Positions 34,062-42,446 of a stretch of DNA of 64,000 nt are shown piece by piece. The notes beneath the pieces are model-generated. The model ran no database searches. It was given only the letters and a program-made list of their open reading frames with translations, and was not told the origin of the DNA. The translations under genes were made by a program, and so were the position numbers. Each line of letters opens with the position of its first letter. Within the stretch, counting starts at the first letter, position 1. Source of the DNA: Sphingomonas natans (GTDB lineage Bacteria; Pseudomonadota; Alphaproteobacteria; Sphingomonadales; Sphingomonadaceae); contig NZ_JAUOTP010000012.1 in assembly GCF_030546695.1 (NCBI RefSeq), positions 62,001 to 126,000 on the forward strand. Reading direction: 5' to 3'.

Positions 34062-34667
34062 ATGGCTACCCGGACTTCGCCAAACTGGCAGGCCGCATCC
34101 GAAGACGCCTACGGCCTGATCGTCGCCACGATCATGATGGCAACAGGGGCTTATCTTCTCCACGTCAGCCGGATCATCACCGGTGGTACGGTCGGGCTCT
34201 CGCTGCTGATCTCGCAGGTAACGAGCATTCCTTATGGCGTGCTCTTCGCGGCAATGAACGTGCCGCTCTTCCTGCTCGGGTGGCGATGGATGGGGACGAG
34301 GTTCATTGTCAAATCGCTCGCGGTCACGGCAATGACGACCGGGTTGATGGTGACGATGCCACAATTCTTCGTGGTCTCTCGGCTAAGCCCGGCCCTTTCG
34401 GCTTTCGCGGGGGGGACGCTCGTCGGCATGGGCGCCCTTGCCGCAGCCCGTCACGGCGCAGGCGCGGGGGGGACCCTCGTGGCGGTTCTCTGGCTGCAAA
34501 AGCGCTACAGATTGAACGCTGGACTCGCGCAGCTTTGCTTTGATCTCGTTGTGATCGTCCTCAGCGCAATTCTGCTGGGACCCGTCGCCACTGCTTGGTC
34601 GACACTTGGCGTGGTTGCGGCCGATGCAATGATCATCATCTGGCATCGCATACCCGTTGATAAGTAG
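34062..34667 (+). CDS. YitT-family membrane protein
   Basis: The 201-residue protein has five or six membrane helices and the YitT start AYGLIVATIMMATGAYLLHVSRIITGGTVGLSLLISQVTSIPYGVLFAAMNVPLF, with the paired glycines. The usual C-terminal DUF2179 domain is missing, as in many short alphaproteobacterial members. The function is unknown. GGAAGG at 8 nt supports the ATG at 34062; a GTG nine bases upstream is the alternative. It is not tightly linked to the peptidase genes (189-nt spacer). Confidence 0.82.
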   Translation: MATRTSPNWQAASEDAYGLIVATIMMATGAYLLHVSRIITGGTVGLSLLISQVTSIPYGVLFAAMNVPLFLLGWRWMGTRFIVKSLAVTAMTTGLMVTMPQFFVVSRLSPALSAFAGGTLVGMGALAAARHGAGAGGTLVAVLWLQKRYRLNAGLAQLCFDLVVIVLSAILLGPVATAWSTLGVVAADAMIIIWHRIPVDK

Positions 34668-35007
34668 TTTCTCTGCGCACGACCCGCGCGGGAGATCGCG
34701 TACACGAATTGACAGCGGCTTAAATGTCTTTCGAACCGCGAGCCGCCCTTTCGCGAACGGCCGTTACCGAACACGGACGTTGAACAAACGTATGGCCCGC
34801 CCCGTCTGCAAGTAGGATTTTACGGTGTTCTGATCAGTCTGCGTCAACGTATACGGTCTCATGGGCGAGCCCACGGCCAAGATGGACATCCGCGCGTCTG
34901 AAGCCTCATAATGTCCTCGGCATCGAGTGCCAATTCGTTCACCGGGCTTTCCAAACGCCGATCGACTGTCAGGCCATCTTCACGATCCTTCCTGCAAACC
35001 TCATGGG

Positions 35008-36069
35008 CTACACGCGCGGGAGCGTGCAGCCGATCTGATCACGCACGGCCACATAGCCGCGCTCGAAACTTGTTTCCTTGCGCAAGGTCGCCCAGGCGAT
35101 GCGCGCCAGCTTGTTGGCCAAAGCGACGATCACGGCGTTGCGGTGGACACCTCGCTGGATCATGCTTTTCAACCAGCGGCCCATCGGAGTGTCGCTCTCG
35201 GACAGGGAGGGCAGCGCTGCCCGGGCGCCGTGGATCAGCAGAGTGCGCAGGTAGGTGTTGCCGCGCTTGGAGATGCCCATCAGCCGAGGCTTGCCACCGG
35301 TCGTGTGCTGCCGCGGGACGAGACCGAGCCAGGCGCCTAGATCCCGAGCTTTGGCAAAGGCGCTAGCGTTGCCCACAGCGGCAATCAGGGCTGTCGCGTT
35401 CAAGACTCCGACGCCTGGGATCGACGTCAGCCTTCGCGCGGCAGGATCGTCGCGTGCCAGTTCGACAAACTCGCCGTTCAGCGCCTCGATCTTCATATCG
35501 AGGCCGCGCCATTCCGCGCGTAGGTCGCTCACCAGCTGGCGCACCCGCGGCGACAATGGGCTGTTATCGTCTCCCAGAATGCCATCAAGGCCTAACTCGA
35601 ACTTGAGTCGTCCAGCCGGGAAGATCACTCCGCGTTCCAGCAGGATTGCTCGCAGCTGGTTGATAAGGTTGGTGCGCTCGGCCACGAGGCGGGAACGCAC
35701 CCGATGTAAGGTCTGGATATCCAGCTGCTTCTCGCTTTTGAGCTCGACGAACCGCATCGTAGGGCGTGATGCGGCCTCGGCGATCCCCTCGGCATCGCGG
35801 TCATCGTTCTTCTGCGCTTTCACGTACGGGCGCACATACTCTGGTGACATCAAGCGGATCTCGTGACCTCGCGCGGCAAACAGGCGCCCGAGATGATGAG
35901 CCCCGCAACATGCTTCCATGGCGACCACGCAGGCTGGAAGCTTCAGCACGTAGTCAATCAACGTCTGCCGGCGCATCGATCGGCGCACGACCACCGCGCC
36001 GGCTGCGTCGATGCCCACAATGCTGCACGAGTTCTTGCCGAGATCAACGCCAAGGATCACAATAGACAT
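35008..36069 (-). CDS. IS110-family DEDD transposase
   Basis: The 353-residue enzyme begins with the RuvC-like DEDD domain: Asp in ILGVDLGKNS, Glu in VVAMEACCGAHH, Asp pair in KNDDRDAEGIAEA. It ends with the Transposase_20 domain (LTSIPGVGVLNATALIAAVGNASAF), including the catalytic-Ser region MGISKRGNTYLRTLLIHGARA. The length is full and no frameshift is seen, so it may be active. IS110 enzymes recombine DNA guided by an RNA encoded in the element's non-coding end. Confidence 0.93.
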   Translation of the reverse strand: MSIVILGVDLGKNSCSIVGIDAAGAVVVRRSMRRQTLIDYVLKLPACVVAMEACCGAHHLGRLFAARGHEIRLMSPEYVRPYVKAQKNDDRDAEGIAEAASRPTMRFVELKSEKQLDIQTLHRVRSRLVAERTNLINQLRAILLERGVIFPAGRLKFELGLDGILGDDNSPLSPRVRQLVSDLRAEWRGLDMKIEALNGEFVELARDDPAARRLTSIPGVGVLNATALIAAVGNASAFAKARDLGAWLGLVPRQHTTGGKPRLMGISKRGNTYLRTLLIHGARAALPSLSESDTPMGRWLKSMIQRGVHRNAVIVALANKLARIAWATLRKETSFERGYVAVRDQIGCTLPRV

Positions 36070-36070
36070 C

Positions 36071-36136
36071 GGCCCGTTCCTTTCCCTCTTCTGACGCCAG
36101 CATCATATCCGATGCTGGGGAAAAGGGGCGGGCCAT
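36071..36136. ncRNA. Structured stem-loop next to IS110 transposase, candidate guide-RNA segment
   Basis: A perfect 8-bp hairpin CCAGCATC/GATGCTGG with a 6-nt loop (36097-36118) is nested inside a longer imperfect inverted repeat, GGCCCGTTCCTTTCCC against GGGGAAAAGGGGCGGGCC. It lies directly 5' of the transposase start on the - strand. In IS110-group elements the non-coding 5' end encodes the bridge RNA. The visible structure is too short for a whole bridge RNA, so this is only a candidate. Confidence 0.3.
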
Positions 36137-36277
36137 CCCATAATGTCTTATTCCGAACGGTCGGAAGACGGCGTAAAATGTCCGATAATGGTCATTCAGG
36201 TTCGCAAGTGGGCAAAACGAAGCGTCTGCTATCTGCCACTGCTCAACTAAGCTGATGTTTGCGCCGAGCCGGTTTTT

Positions 36278-36352
36278 CTAAAAGCGGGTTCGCAAAGTGA
36301 CACCGTAGGTCGCCGGATCGGCAAGACGTATCAATGCTGGCACAAGCGTGAG
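36278..36352 (-). pseudogene. Remnant of a TonB-dependent receptor 3' end
   Basis: On the - strand the last codons before a TAG at 36278-36280 read RLADPATYGVTLRTRF. This looks like the C-terminal barrel strand of a TonB receptor, with the terminal Phe. Nothing recognisable precedes it. It is probably a deletion relic, and the assignment rests on about 16 residues. Confidence 0.35.
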
Positions 36353-36413
36353 CTCCAAAAAAATGCGCTTCCACGAGCAGCATCGGCCAGCCCACCATGC
36401 GAGAAGGGCCCCC

Positions 36414-36968
36414 ATGATTACCATCAAGCGCTTTCGAGGGATCGATTTGGCCGTCCGAGTCGCCGGGTACGCCGATGAAATTGCATGGCGCGAAGCGTTG
36501 TTGCCGCCCACAGACGCTGACGCGTTCGCCACCGAAGCGCTCTACGTTATTATCGACTCAGGAATGAAAACAGCATCGCGCGTCCCATTTTCGATCGCGT
36601 GATGGTCGCGCTTGCTGAGGGCGGCAGCTGTAGCGCGGTTTGCGGTCACGCCGGGAAGGTCGCTGCGATCGAAAAGATTTGGCCGCAACGGCAGCGGCTG
36701 TTCGCGGCATTCCAGGCAGCCGATGACGTTGTCGCTTTTTGCGCAACGTTGCCGTTTACGGGCGAGGTAACGAAGTTTCACCTCGCCAGAAACCTAAGGA
36801 AAGATTTTGCCAAACCTGATGTGCATTTCAACCGGTTGGCGGAAGTTGAGGGGGCCACGGCCAGGAGCTGTGCGAGCGTCTGGCACAAGAGAGCGGCTAT
36901 CGCGCCGCCACCGTCGATTGGTAATGTGGCGCGCGTGTGCCGACGGCGTCATAGATCACGGCAACTAG
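36414..36968 (+). pseudogene. Frameshifted DNA-glycosylase-like gene
   Basis: Reading the three frames in turn gives one continuous protein: ITIKRFRGIDLAVRV...ATEALYVIIDSGMK (frame of 36414), then PIFDRVMVALAEGG... through LPFTGEVTKFHLARN...KPDVHFNRLA (from about 36590), then QELCERLAQESGYRAATVD (from 36862), then MWRACADGVIDHGN and a stop at 36968. At least three frameshifts are needed. The LP..G..TK.H.A.N...KPDVH..RLA pattern resembles helix-hairpin-helix base-excision glycosylases. The protein cannot be made intact. Confidence 0.65.
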
Positions 36969-37128
36969 CCGCGCGACCCAGCTAGGCCCTGGGGAAAGTG
37001 AACTCCGATGATCTCTTGCGGAGCGCCGACTCGAGCGTGCTGAAATTTGCGGTGATTGCTGGGTGCTTGCTAGGCGCCTCACCATCCGCCACCTAGGGAG
37101 GCACTTATGCGGCTAAGCGCTTGATATA

Positions 37129-37182
37129 ATTCTGGTCGGGGCGACAGGATTCGAACCTGCGACCCTCAGACCCCCAGTCTGA
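37129..37182 (-). repeat. att-like direct repeat, right island end (within tRNA-Pro)
   Basis: This is the partner of 22721-22774 (51 of 54 identical). It spans the 3' half of the intact tRNA-Pro plus 4 nt beyond its CCA end. Confidence 0.8.
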
Positions 37183-37209
37183 TGCGCTACCAGGCTGCGC
37201 TACGCCCCG
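37133..37209 (-). tRNA. tRNA-Pro (anticodon GGG)
   Basis: The 77-nt gene folds as a complete cloverleaf with an encoded CCA. The acceptor stem is CGGGGCG/CGCCCCG with discriminator A. The anticodon stem is TCAGA/TCTGA around the loop CTGGGGG, giving anticodon GGG. The T-arm includes GGTTCGAATCC. Its 3' end borders the genomic island and served as the integration site. Confidence 0.95.
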
Positions 37210-37380
37210 ACCAAGGTCGAGCCCCCTAGTGGCAGGTCGGCGGCTTGGCAAGGCCGCGCATGGCGGTTTCCGCGACAAGCATTGCGCGGGAAGCGGCGAT
37301 CGTGATAGGCGCGCGCCTCCTTTCCGGCGCCGCCTGCTCCTATGTGGCCGCGCCCAATCCCGGGACGCTCGAGAGACTTC

Positions 37381-37719
37381 ATGTTCGCATCCCCCGCCTT
37401 CGCCCAGTCCACCGGCGCCGCCCAGGGCAGCGGCGGCTTTCTGCCGATCCTGCTGCAGATGGCGCCGCTGATCCTGATCTTCGGCATCTTCTATCTGCTG
37501 CTGATCCGCCCGCAGCAGCAGAAGCTGAAGGAGCAGCGCAACCTGATCGACAGCGCCAAGAAGGGCGACACCGTCGTCACCGGCGGCGGCCTGATCGGCA
37601 AGGTGCTGAAGGTCGACGGCGACGAGGTCGAGATCGAGCTCGGCCCGAACGTGAAGGTGCGCGCGCTCAAGGCGACGCTGTCGGACGTGCGGTCCGGCTC
37701 CAAGCCCGCCAACGACTGA
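37381..37719 (+). CDS. yajC: Preprotein translocase subunit YajC
   Basis: The 112-residue protein has a single membrane helix ([16 protein letters not shown]) followed by the YajC signature [33 protein letters not shown]. It is an accessory of the SecDF complex in the inner membrane. The start at 37381 (MFASPAFAQ) follows GAGAGA. An upstream in-frame start would add residues outside the family. secD follows 12 nt later. Confidence 0.96.
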   Translation: MFASPAFAQSTGAAQGSGGFLPILLQMAPLILIFGIFYLLLIRPQQQKLKEQRNLIDSAKKGDTVVTGGGLIGKVLKVDGDEVEIELGPNVKVRALKATLSDVRSGSKPAND

Positions 37720-37731
37720 CGGACGCAGCCA

Positions 37732-39330
37732 GTGCTCGATTTTCCACGCTGGAAGGTCTGGGGAATCCTCCTCGTCCTGTTCGCCGGCGTCTTCCTCGCC
37801 GTGCCCAGCCTCATGCCCGAATCGACCGCCCGGAGCCTCGGCCTCGGCGGCTTTCCGCGCATCAATCTCGGTCTCGATCTGTCGGGTGGCAGCCATCTGA
37901 AGCTGGAGGCTGATACCGCCGATCTCGCCAAGCAGAATCTGGCGAAGATGGAGGACGTGATCCGCACCGAGATGCGGCGCGGCTCGCCGCAAATCGGCAT
38001 CGGCGACATCTCGACGCAGGGCGGGCGCATCTCCTTCTTCGTGCGCGACATTTCGCAGCTCGATGCGGCGGTGGAGCGTGCGCGGACGCAGACGAGCGCG
38101 GTCGGCGTGACCGGGCAGCGCGACTGGAACGTCGCGGTCGTCGATTCGACGCGGATCGTGATGACGCAGACGCAGGCCGGGCTCGATGCCGCGGTCGACA
38201 GCGCGATGAACGTGGCGACCGAAGTCGTCCGCAAGCGCATCGACGAGCTCGGCACGCGCGAGCCGACGATCGTACGCGAGGGCAAGGACCGCATCCTCGT
38301 CCAGGTGCCGGGTCTGCAGGATCCGGCGGGGCTGAAGGCGCTGCTCGGCAAGACCGCGAAGCTGGAATTCAAGCTCGTCGATCTGACCGCCAATCCGGCC
38401 GACGTCGCAGCGGGACGCGCGCCTCCCGGCAGCCAGGTGCTGCCGTATCCCGAAAACCCAGGCGGCGCGCCGATCATCGCAGTGCAGCGACGCGTGATCA
38501 TTTCGGGCGACGATCTGATCGATGCTCAGATCAGTCATGACGAGAATCAGCGCGCTACTGTCACGATCAAGTTCAATAGCGAGGGCGGGCGCAAGTTCGC
38601 GCGGGTCACGCAGGAGAATACCGGCAAGCCGTTCGCGATGATCCTCGATGGATCCGTGCTGTCGGCGCCGAATATCAACGAGCCGATCCTCGGCGGTAAC
38701 GCCGTCATCAGTGGCAACTTCACTACCGACAGCGCCAACCAGCTCGCGATCGCGCTGCGTTCGGGCAAGCTGCCCGTCGCGCTGAAGGTGATCGAGGAGC
38801 GCACGGTCGGCGCACAGCTCGGCGCGGACTCGATCCATGCGGGCGTTGTCGCCAGCATCATCGCCTCGGTCGCGGTGATCGTGTTCATGCTCGTCACCTA
38901 TGGCCGCTTCGGCGTCTATGCGAACCTCGCGGTGATCCTGAACATCTTCGTGATCCTCGCGGTGATGGCCTTGCTCAGCGCGACGCTGACGCTGCCGGGC
39001 ATCGCCGGCTTCGTGCTGACGATCGGCACCGCGGTCGACGCCAACGTGCTGATCAACGAGCGCATCCGCGAGGAACGCCGGCGCGGGCGCAATGTCGTCC
39101 AGTCGGTCGAGCTCGGCTACAAGGAAGCGAGCCGGACTATCTTCGAGGCAAACACGGTCCACGCCATTTCGGCGCTCATCATGCTCGCTCTGGGCTCGGG
39201 TCCGGTGAAGGGCTTCGCGGTCGTGCTGCTGATCGGCATCTGCACCAGCGTGTTCACCGCCGTTTTGTTCACGCGGATGATGGTCGCGCTCTGGATCCGT
39301 CGGGCGCGCCCGACCGATCTGCACATCTGA
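37732..39330 (+). CDS. secD: Protein translocase subunit SecD
   Basis: The 532-residue protein starts at a GTG. It has membrane helix 1 (VWGILLVLFAGVFLAVPSL), the motif NLGLDLSGGSHLKLE, a large periplasmic domain and a C-terminal five-helix block. That block has the family motif GTAVDANVLINERIREE followed by VLLIGICTSVFTAVLFTR. SecD uses the proton gradient to help release exported proteins. Its length is typical for alphaproteobacteria. secF follows 14 nt later. Confidence 0.97.
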   Translation: MLDFPRWKVWGILLVLFAGVFLAVPSLMPESTARSLGLGGFPRINLGLDLSGGSHLKLEADTADLAKQNLAKMEDVIRTEMRRGSPQIGIGDISTQGGRISFFVRDISQLDAAVERARTQTSAVGVTGQRDWNVAVVDSTRIVMTQTQAGLDAAVDSAMNVATEVVRKRIDELGTREPTIVREGKDRILVQVPGLQDPAGLKALLGKTAKLEFKLVDLTANPADVAAGRAPPGSQVLPYPENPGGAPIIAVQRRVIISGDDLIDAQISHDENQRATVTIKFNSEGGRKFARVTQENTGKPFAMILDGSVLSAPNINEPILGGNAVISGNFTTDSANQLAIALRSGKLPVALKVIEERTVGAQLGADSIHAGVVASIIASVAVIVFMLVTYGRFGVYANLAVILNIFVILAVMALLSATLTLPGIAGFVLTIGTAVDANVLINERIREERRRGRNVVQSVELGYKEASRTIFEANTVHAISALIMLALGSGPVKGFAVVLLIGICTSVFTAVLFTRMMVALWIRRARPTDLHI

Positions 39331-39344
39331 TCGGAAGCCGAGAC

Positions 39345-40307
39345 ATGCGCCTCCTCAAACTCGTCCCCGACAACACCAATATCGGGTTCGTGCGCCTGCG
39401 TTACTGGGCGTTCGGCCTCACCCTGCTGCTAACGATCGCGGCGGCCGGGCTCGTCGCGGTGCGCGGGCTCAATCTCGGCGTCGATTTCGTCGGCGGGGTG
39501 ATGATCGAGGCCAGCTTCAAGCAGCCGCCCGTGCTGGATCAGCTGCGCGAAGAGGTCGATCGGCTCGAGGTCGGCGAGGCTTCGCTCCAGCAGTTCGGCG
39601 CGGCCAATGTCGTCTCGATCCGCCTGCCTATGCCCACGAGCACGGACGAAGGCGCGACCAACCGCCTCGTCCGCACCGTCCAGGCCGATCTGTCGAAACG
39701 CTATCCGGGCGTCACCTTCAACCGCGCCGAGACCGTCTCCGGTAAGGTTTCGGGCGAGCTGATCCGCAACGGCATGCTGGCGGTGTTCCTCGCGGTGTTC
39801 GGCATCGCCGTCTTTTCGTGGCTGCGCTACGAATGGGAGTTCGGCATCTCGACCTTCGTCGCGATCGGGCACGATCTGCTCGTGACGCTCGGCTTCTTCG
39901 CGCTGACGCAGCTGGAGTTCGACCTCAACATCGTCGCGGCAGTGCTCACGATCATCGGCTATTCGATCAATGACAAGATCGTCATCGACGATCGCATCCG
40001 CGAGAATATGCGTAAATACCGCCAGATGGACATGCGCGCGCTGATCGATCTTTCGGTCAACGAGACGCTGCCGCGCACGGTGATGACCTCGCTGACGATC
40101 ATCCTCGCCTTGGGCGCGATGCTGATCTTCGGCGGGCCGGTGCTGCGCGGCTTCACCGCGGCGATGATGCTCGGCGTGGTCGTCGGCACGTACAGCTCGA
40201 TCTACGTATCGAGCTCGCTGCTGATCACTTTGGGGCTCAAGCCGCAGCCCTTCGCGGTCAAGAATGCGCCGAAGGGGCCTACGAGCAGCGCCGAGCGGGT
40301 CCGCTAA
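39345..40307 (+). CDS. secF: Protein translocase subunit SecF
   Basis: The 320-residue protein has six predicted helices, the SecF N-terminal motif LNLGVDFVGGVMIE, and C-terminal VAAVLTIIGYSINDKIVIDDRIRENMRKY. It forms the SecDF proton-driven export complex with the preceding gene. The last gene of the yajC-secD-secF operon, it converges with the dienelactone hydrolase gene, 4 nt apart. Confidence 0.97.
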   Translation: MRLLKLVPDNTNIGFVRLRYWAFGLTLLLTIAAAGLVAVRGLNLGVDFVGGVMIEASFKQPPVLDQLREEVDRLEVGEASLQQFGAANVVSIRLPMPTSTDEGATNRLVRTVQADLSKRYPGVTFNRAETVSGKVSGELIRNGMLAVFLAVFGIAVFSWLRYEWEFGISTFVAIGHDLLVTLGFFALTQLEFDLNIVAAVLTIIGYSINDKIVIDDRIRENMRKYRQMDMRALIDLSVNETLPRTVMTSLTIILALGAMLIFGGPVLRGFTAAMMLGVVVGTYSSIYVSSSLLITLGLKPQPFAVKNAPKGPTSSAERVR

Positions 40308-40311
40308 TTTT

Positions 40312-41157
40312 TTAGGCGACCCCGTTCGCCCTCATGAAAGCGAGCAGTTTCGGCCAGGCGTCGGCTGAGGCCGCTTCGTTGTAGCTCGCGCGATAGTCGG
40401 CGAGGAAGCCGTGCTCGGCCTGGGGATAGACGACGATCTCGTCCTTCCTGCCCGCCGCCTTCAGCGCGGCGCGCATCGCGGCGACGTCCTCCAGGGTGAT
40501 GCCCTTGTCGAGCCCGCCATAGAGACCGAGCACGGGCGCCTTCAGCTCGGCGGTGCGCAGGGTGACCTTCTTGAGCTGGCCGTACCAGGCGACGCCCGCC
40601 TTGATGTCCGGATCGACCATCGCCGAGCGCCACACGACCTGCCCGCCCCAGCAGAAGCCGGTGATGCCGATCGCCTGCGGCTTGGCGAAGGCCTGCTTCT
40701 TGATCCAGTCGGTGGTGGCGCGCACGTCGCTATCGACCTGCGCGTCGCCCGCCTCGTTCACGACCGCGAGGATCTCCTTCAGGTCCGACTTGGCGGGCAG
40801 ATCGACGCCCGATCGGTAGAAGAAATCGGGGGCGACGGCGACATAGCCGGCCTTCGCCAGCCGGCGGCAGACGTCCTTGATCCATTCGTGGATGCCGAAC
40901 ACCTCGTTGACGACGAGGATCGTCGGGTGCGTGCCCTTGCCGGCGGGGCGGGCGACGAAAGCGGGGAGCGGCTTGGGCGCCCCGTTCGGGATCGTCGTCC
41001 ATTCGGTGATGAGCCCGTCCGACGGCGTCGTGATCGGCGCGGCATCGGCGGAGAAAGCGGCGACGGCGTAGCCTGCGAACAGCATGCCGGCGGCCGTGCG
41101 GCGCGAGACGTGGAAATCTTCGGGCAGGGATCCGTCGGGGCGCGTCAGGTTCAGCAT
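40312..41157 (-). CDS. Dienelactone hydrolase-family protein (Tat signal)
   Basis: The 281-residue alpha/beta hydrolase has the Cys nucleophile motif GITGFCWGGQVVWR, an acid in YGGLDKGI and His in YPQAEHGF, the Cys-Asp-His triad of dienelactone hydrolases. A twin-arginine signal HVSRRTAAGMLFAGYAVAAFSADAA lies near the N-terminus, so it is probably exported. GGAGAGAG precedes the ATG at 41157. The substrate is unknown; such exported homologues are not tied to chlorocatechol degradation. Confidence 0.88.
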   Translation of the reverse strand: MLNLTRPDGSLPEDFHVSRRTAAGMLFAGYAVAAFSADAAPITTPSDGLITEWTTIPNGAPKPLPAFVARPAGKGTHPTILVVNEVFGIHEWIKDVCRRLAKAGYVAVAPDFFYRSGVDLPAKSDLKEILAVVNEAGDAQVDSDVRATTDWIKKQAFAKPQAIGITGFCWGGQVVWRSAMVDPDIKAGVAWYGQLKKVTLRTAELKAPVLGLYGGLDKGITLEDVAAMRAALKAAGRKDEIVVYPQAEHGFLADYRASYNEAASADAWPKLLAFMRANGVA

Positions 41158-41220
41158 CGCTCTCTCCACCTTTGTCTCCGATGCCAGACTAAGCCGAGAC
41201 GGGAGGCGAAGGGTAGCCCG

Positions 41221-41667
41221 CTATTTTCCGCGGAGGCGCGCGATGTGGCGGACGGCCAGCGCATAGCCGTGCGTGCCGAGCCCGCTGATCATGCCGGTCG
41301 CCGCCTTCGTCATCAGCGAGTGCGCGCGCCACGGCTCCTCGCGGCGATGGATGTTCGAGATGTGGACCTCGACGATCGGGCAATCGCACATCAGCAGCGC
41401 ATCATAGGTCGGGTAGCCCGCATAGCTGAAGGCGGCGGGATTGATGACGATGCCGGCGGCGCCGACGCGCGCCTCGTGCAGCCAGCCGACCAACTCATGC
41501 TCGGCATTGGTCTGGTGGAAGCGCAGCGCGAAGCCGGCGGCGTCCGCCTCGACACGGCAGGCGGCCTCGACACCGGCGAGCGTCTCGTGCCCGTAGATCG
41601 CAGGCTCGCGCTGGCCGAGCAGGTTCAGATTGGGTCCGTTGAGAACGAACAGGGTCGTGCCGCTCAT
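41221..41667 (-). CDS. aroQ: 3-dehydroquinate dehydratase, type II
   Basis: The 148-residue enzyme has the type II signatures LNGPNLNLLGQREPAIYG (catalytic Tyr), QTNAEHELVGWLHEA (catalytic His region), INPAAFSYAGY and VEVHISNIHRRE. It dehydrates 3-dehydroquinate to 3-dehydroshikimate in aromatic amino acid synthesis. The ATG at 41667 overlaps the upstream glycosyltransferase stop by 4 nt, so it appears to be co-transcribed with exopolysaccharide genes. Confidence 0.97.
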   Translation of the reverse strand: MSGTTLFVLNGPNLNLLGQREPAIYGHETLAGVEAACRVEADAAGFALRFHQTNAEHELVGWLHEARVGAAGIVINPAAFSYAGYPTYDALLMCDCPIVEVHISNIHRREEPWRAHSLMTKAATGMISGLGTHGYALAVRHIARLRGK

Positions 41668-42305
41668 GTCCTGCTCCGTTTGCGTGCGAGAGCCCAGCGC
41701 CCGACGAGCGGGAAGATGGCGGGGCAATCGACCAGATAGCGTTTCGCCATGCGGCGGGGATTGGCGGCGAGCCGCCACGCCCATTCCATCCCGGCCTTCT
41801 GGACGGGCAAGGGCGCGCGCCGCTCCTTGCCGGTGATGAAATCGACGCTCGCGCCGACGCACAAGGCGGTGCCGCGCACCTTGCCTTCGCGCTTCATTTC
41901 CAGCGCGATCAGTTCCTGCTGTGGCGAGCCGACAGCGAGCAGGATGATGCGGGCGTCCGCGGCCGTCGCCGCGGCGATCGCCGCGGCGCGCCCCGCCGGA
42001 TCGTTGAGCAGGCCCATCGGCGGGATGTGCTGCGCGATCGACAAAGCGGGGTAGAGCCCCTGGAGGTGCGCGAGATCGGCGGCGGTCCCGCCGATCAGGA
42101 AGAGCCGGTCGCCCGCGGGCAGGCGATCGAACAGCAGGCGCGTGATGTCGCTGCCCGGCGCCACCGGCAGGCGCACGCCGACCAGGCGGGCGAGCCGGGC
42201 GAGCACGCGGCTGTCGCACAGGCACAGATCGGCATCGTCATAAGCGCGCCTGAGATGACGATTGAGCTGGGGCAGGCGCACCATGTGATCGATATTGGGC
42301 GTCAC
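41664..42305 (-). CDS. WecG/TagA/CpsF-family glycosyltransferase, disrupted 5' end
   Basis: The open frame starts at a GTG (TPNIDHMVRLPQLN) and shows LCDSRVLARLARLVG, GSPQQELIALEM and GASVDFITGKERRAP, typical of GT26 glycosyltransferases that add sugars to lipid-linked intermediates. Family-like sequence continues upstream in the same frame to about 42440 (TEFLGLEFDRLDTDGALGWIAARSSVDPFAYVV), but that part has no ATG, GTG or TTG. The natural start would be the ATG at 42450, which overlaps the TPR gene stop. It lies in another frame and meets a TAA after seven codons, so a one-base frameshift near 42430-42440 is likely. Confidence 0.8.
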   Translation of the reverse strand: MTPNIDHMVRLPQLNRHLRRAYDDADLCLCDSRVLARLARLVGVRLPVAPGSDITRLLFDRLPAGDRLFLIGGTAADLAHLQGLYPALSIAQHIPPMGLLNDPAGRAAAIAAATAADARIILLAVGSPQQELIALEMKREGKVRGTALCVGASVDFITGKERRAPLPVQKAGMEWAWRLAANPRRMAKRYLVDCPAIFPLVGRWALARKRSRT

Positions 42306-42446
42306 GACATAAGCGAACGGATCGACGGACGACCGCGCCGCGATCCAGCCGAGCGCGCCATCGGTATCGAGCCGGTCGAACTCGAGGCCGAGAAATTCGG
42401 TGCGGGGGGCAGGGCTTTCGATGGGATTATCCTGTCGCGTACCGGA

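Larger units (their letters stand above)
34907..36147 (-). mobile_element. IS110-type insertion sequence (approximate limits)
   Basis: The element surrounds a full-length IS110-type transposase gene. A 9-bp sequence CATAATGTC occurs on both sides (34907-34915 and 36139-36147) and may mark the ends or the recombination core. IS110 elements normally lack long terminal inverted repeats, so the limits are a guess. About 100 nt lie downstream and 78 nt upstream of the transposase gene, including a strong stem-loop. Confidence 0.5.
22721..37182. mobile_element. Degenerate genomic island integrated at tRNA-Pro
   Basis: An intact tRNA-Pro at the right end and a partial 3' copy at the left end bound 14.4 kb. 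The tRNA 3' end points into the island, which is the standard topology. The margins (22.8-24 kb and 34.7-37.1 kb) are visibly AT-richer and gene-poor compared with the flanks. The cargo comprises a regulator, a TonB receptor, four hydrolase or peptidase genes, YitT, an IS110-type element and pseudogenes. No integrase or replication gene was found, so it is probably fixed. Confidence 0.7.
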
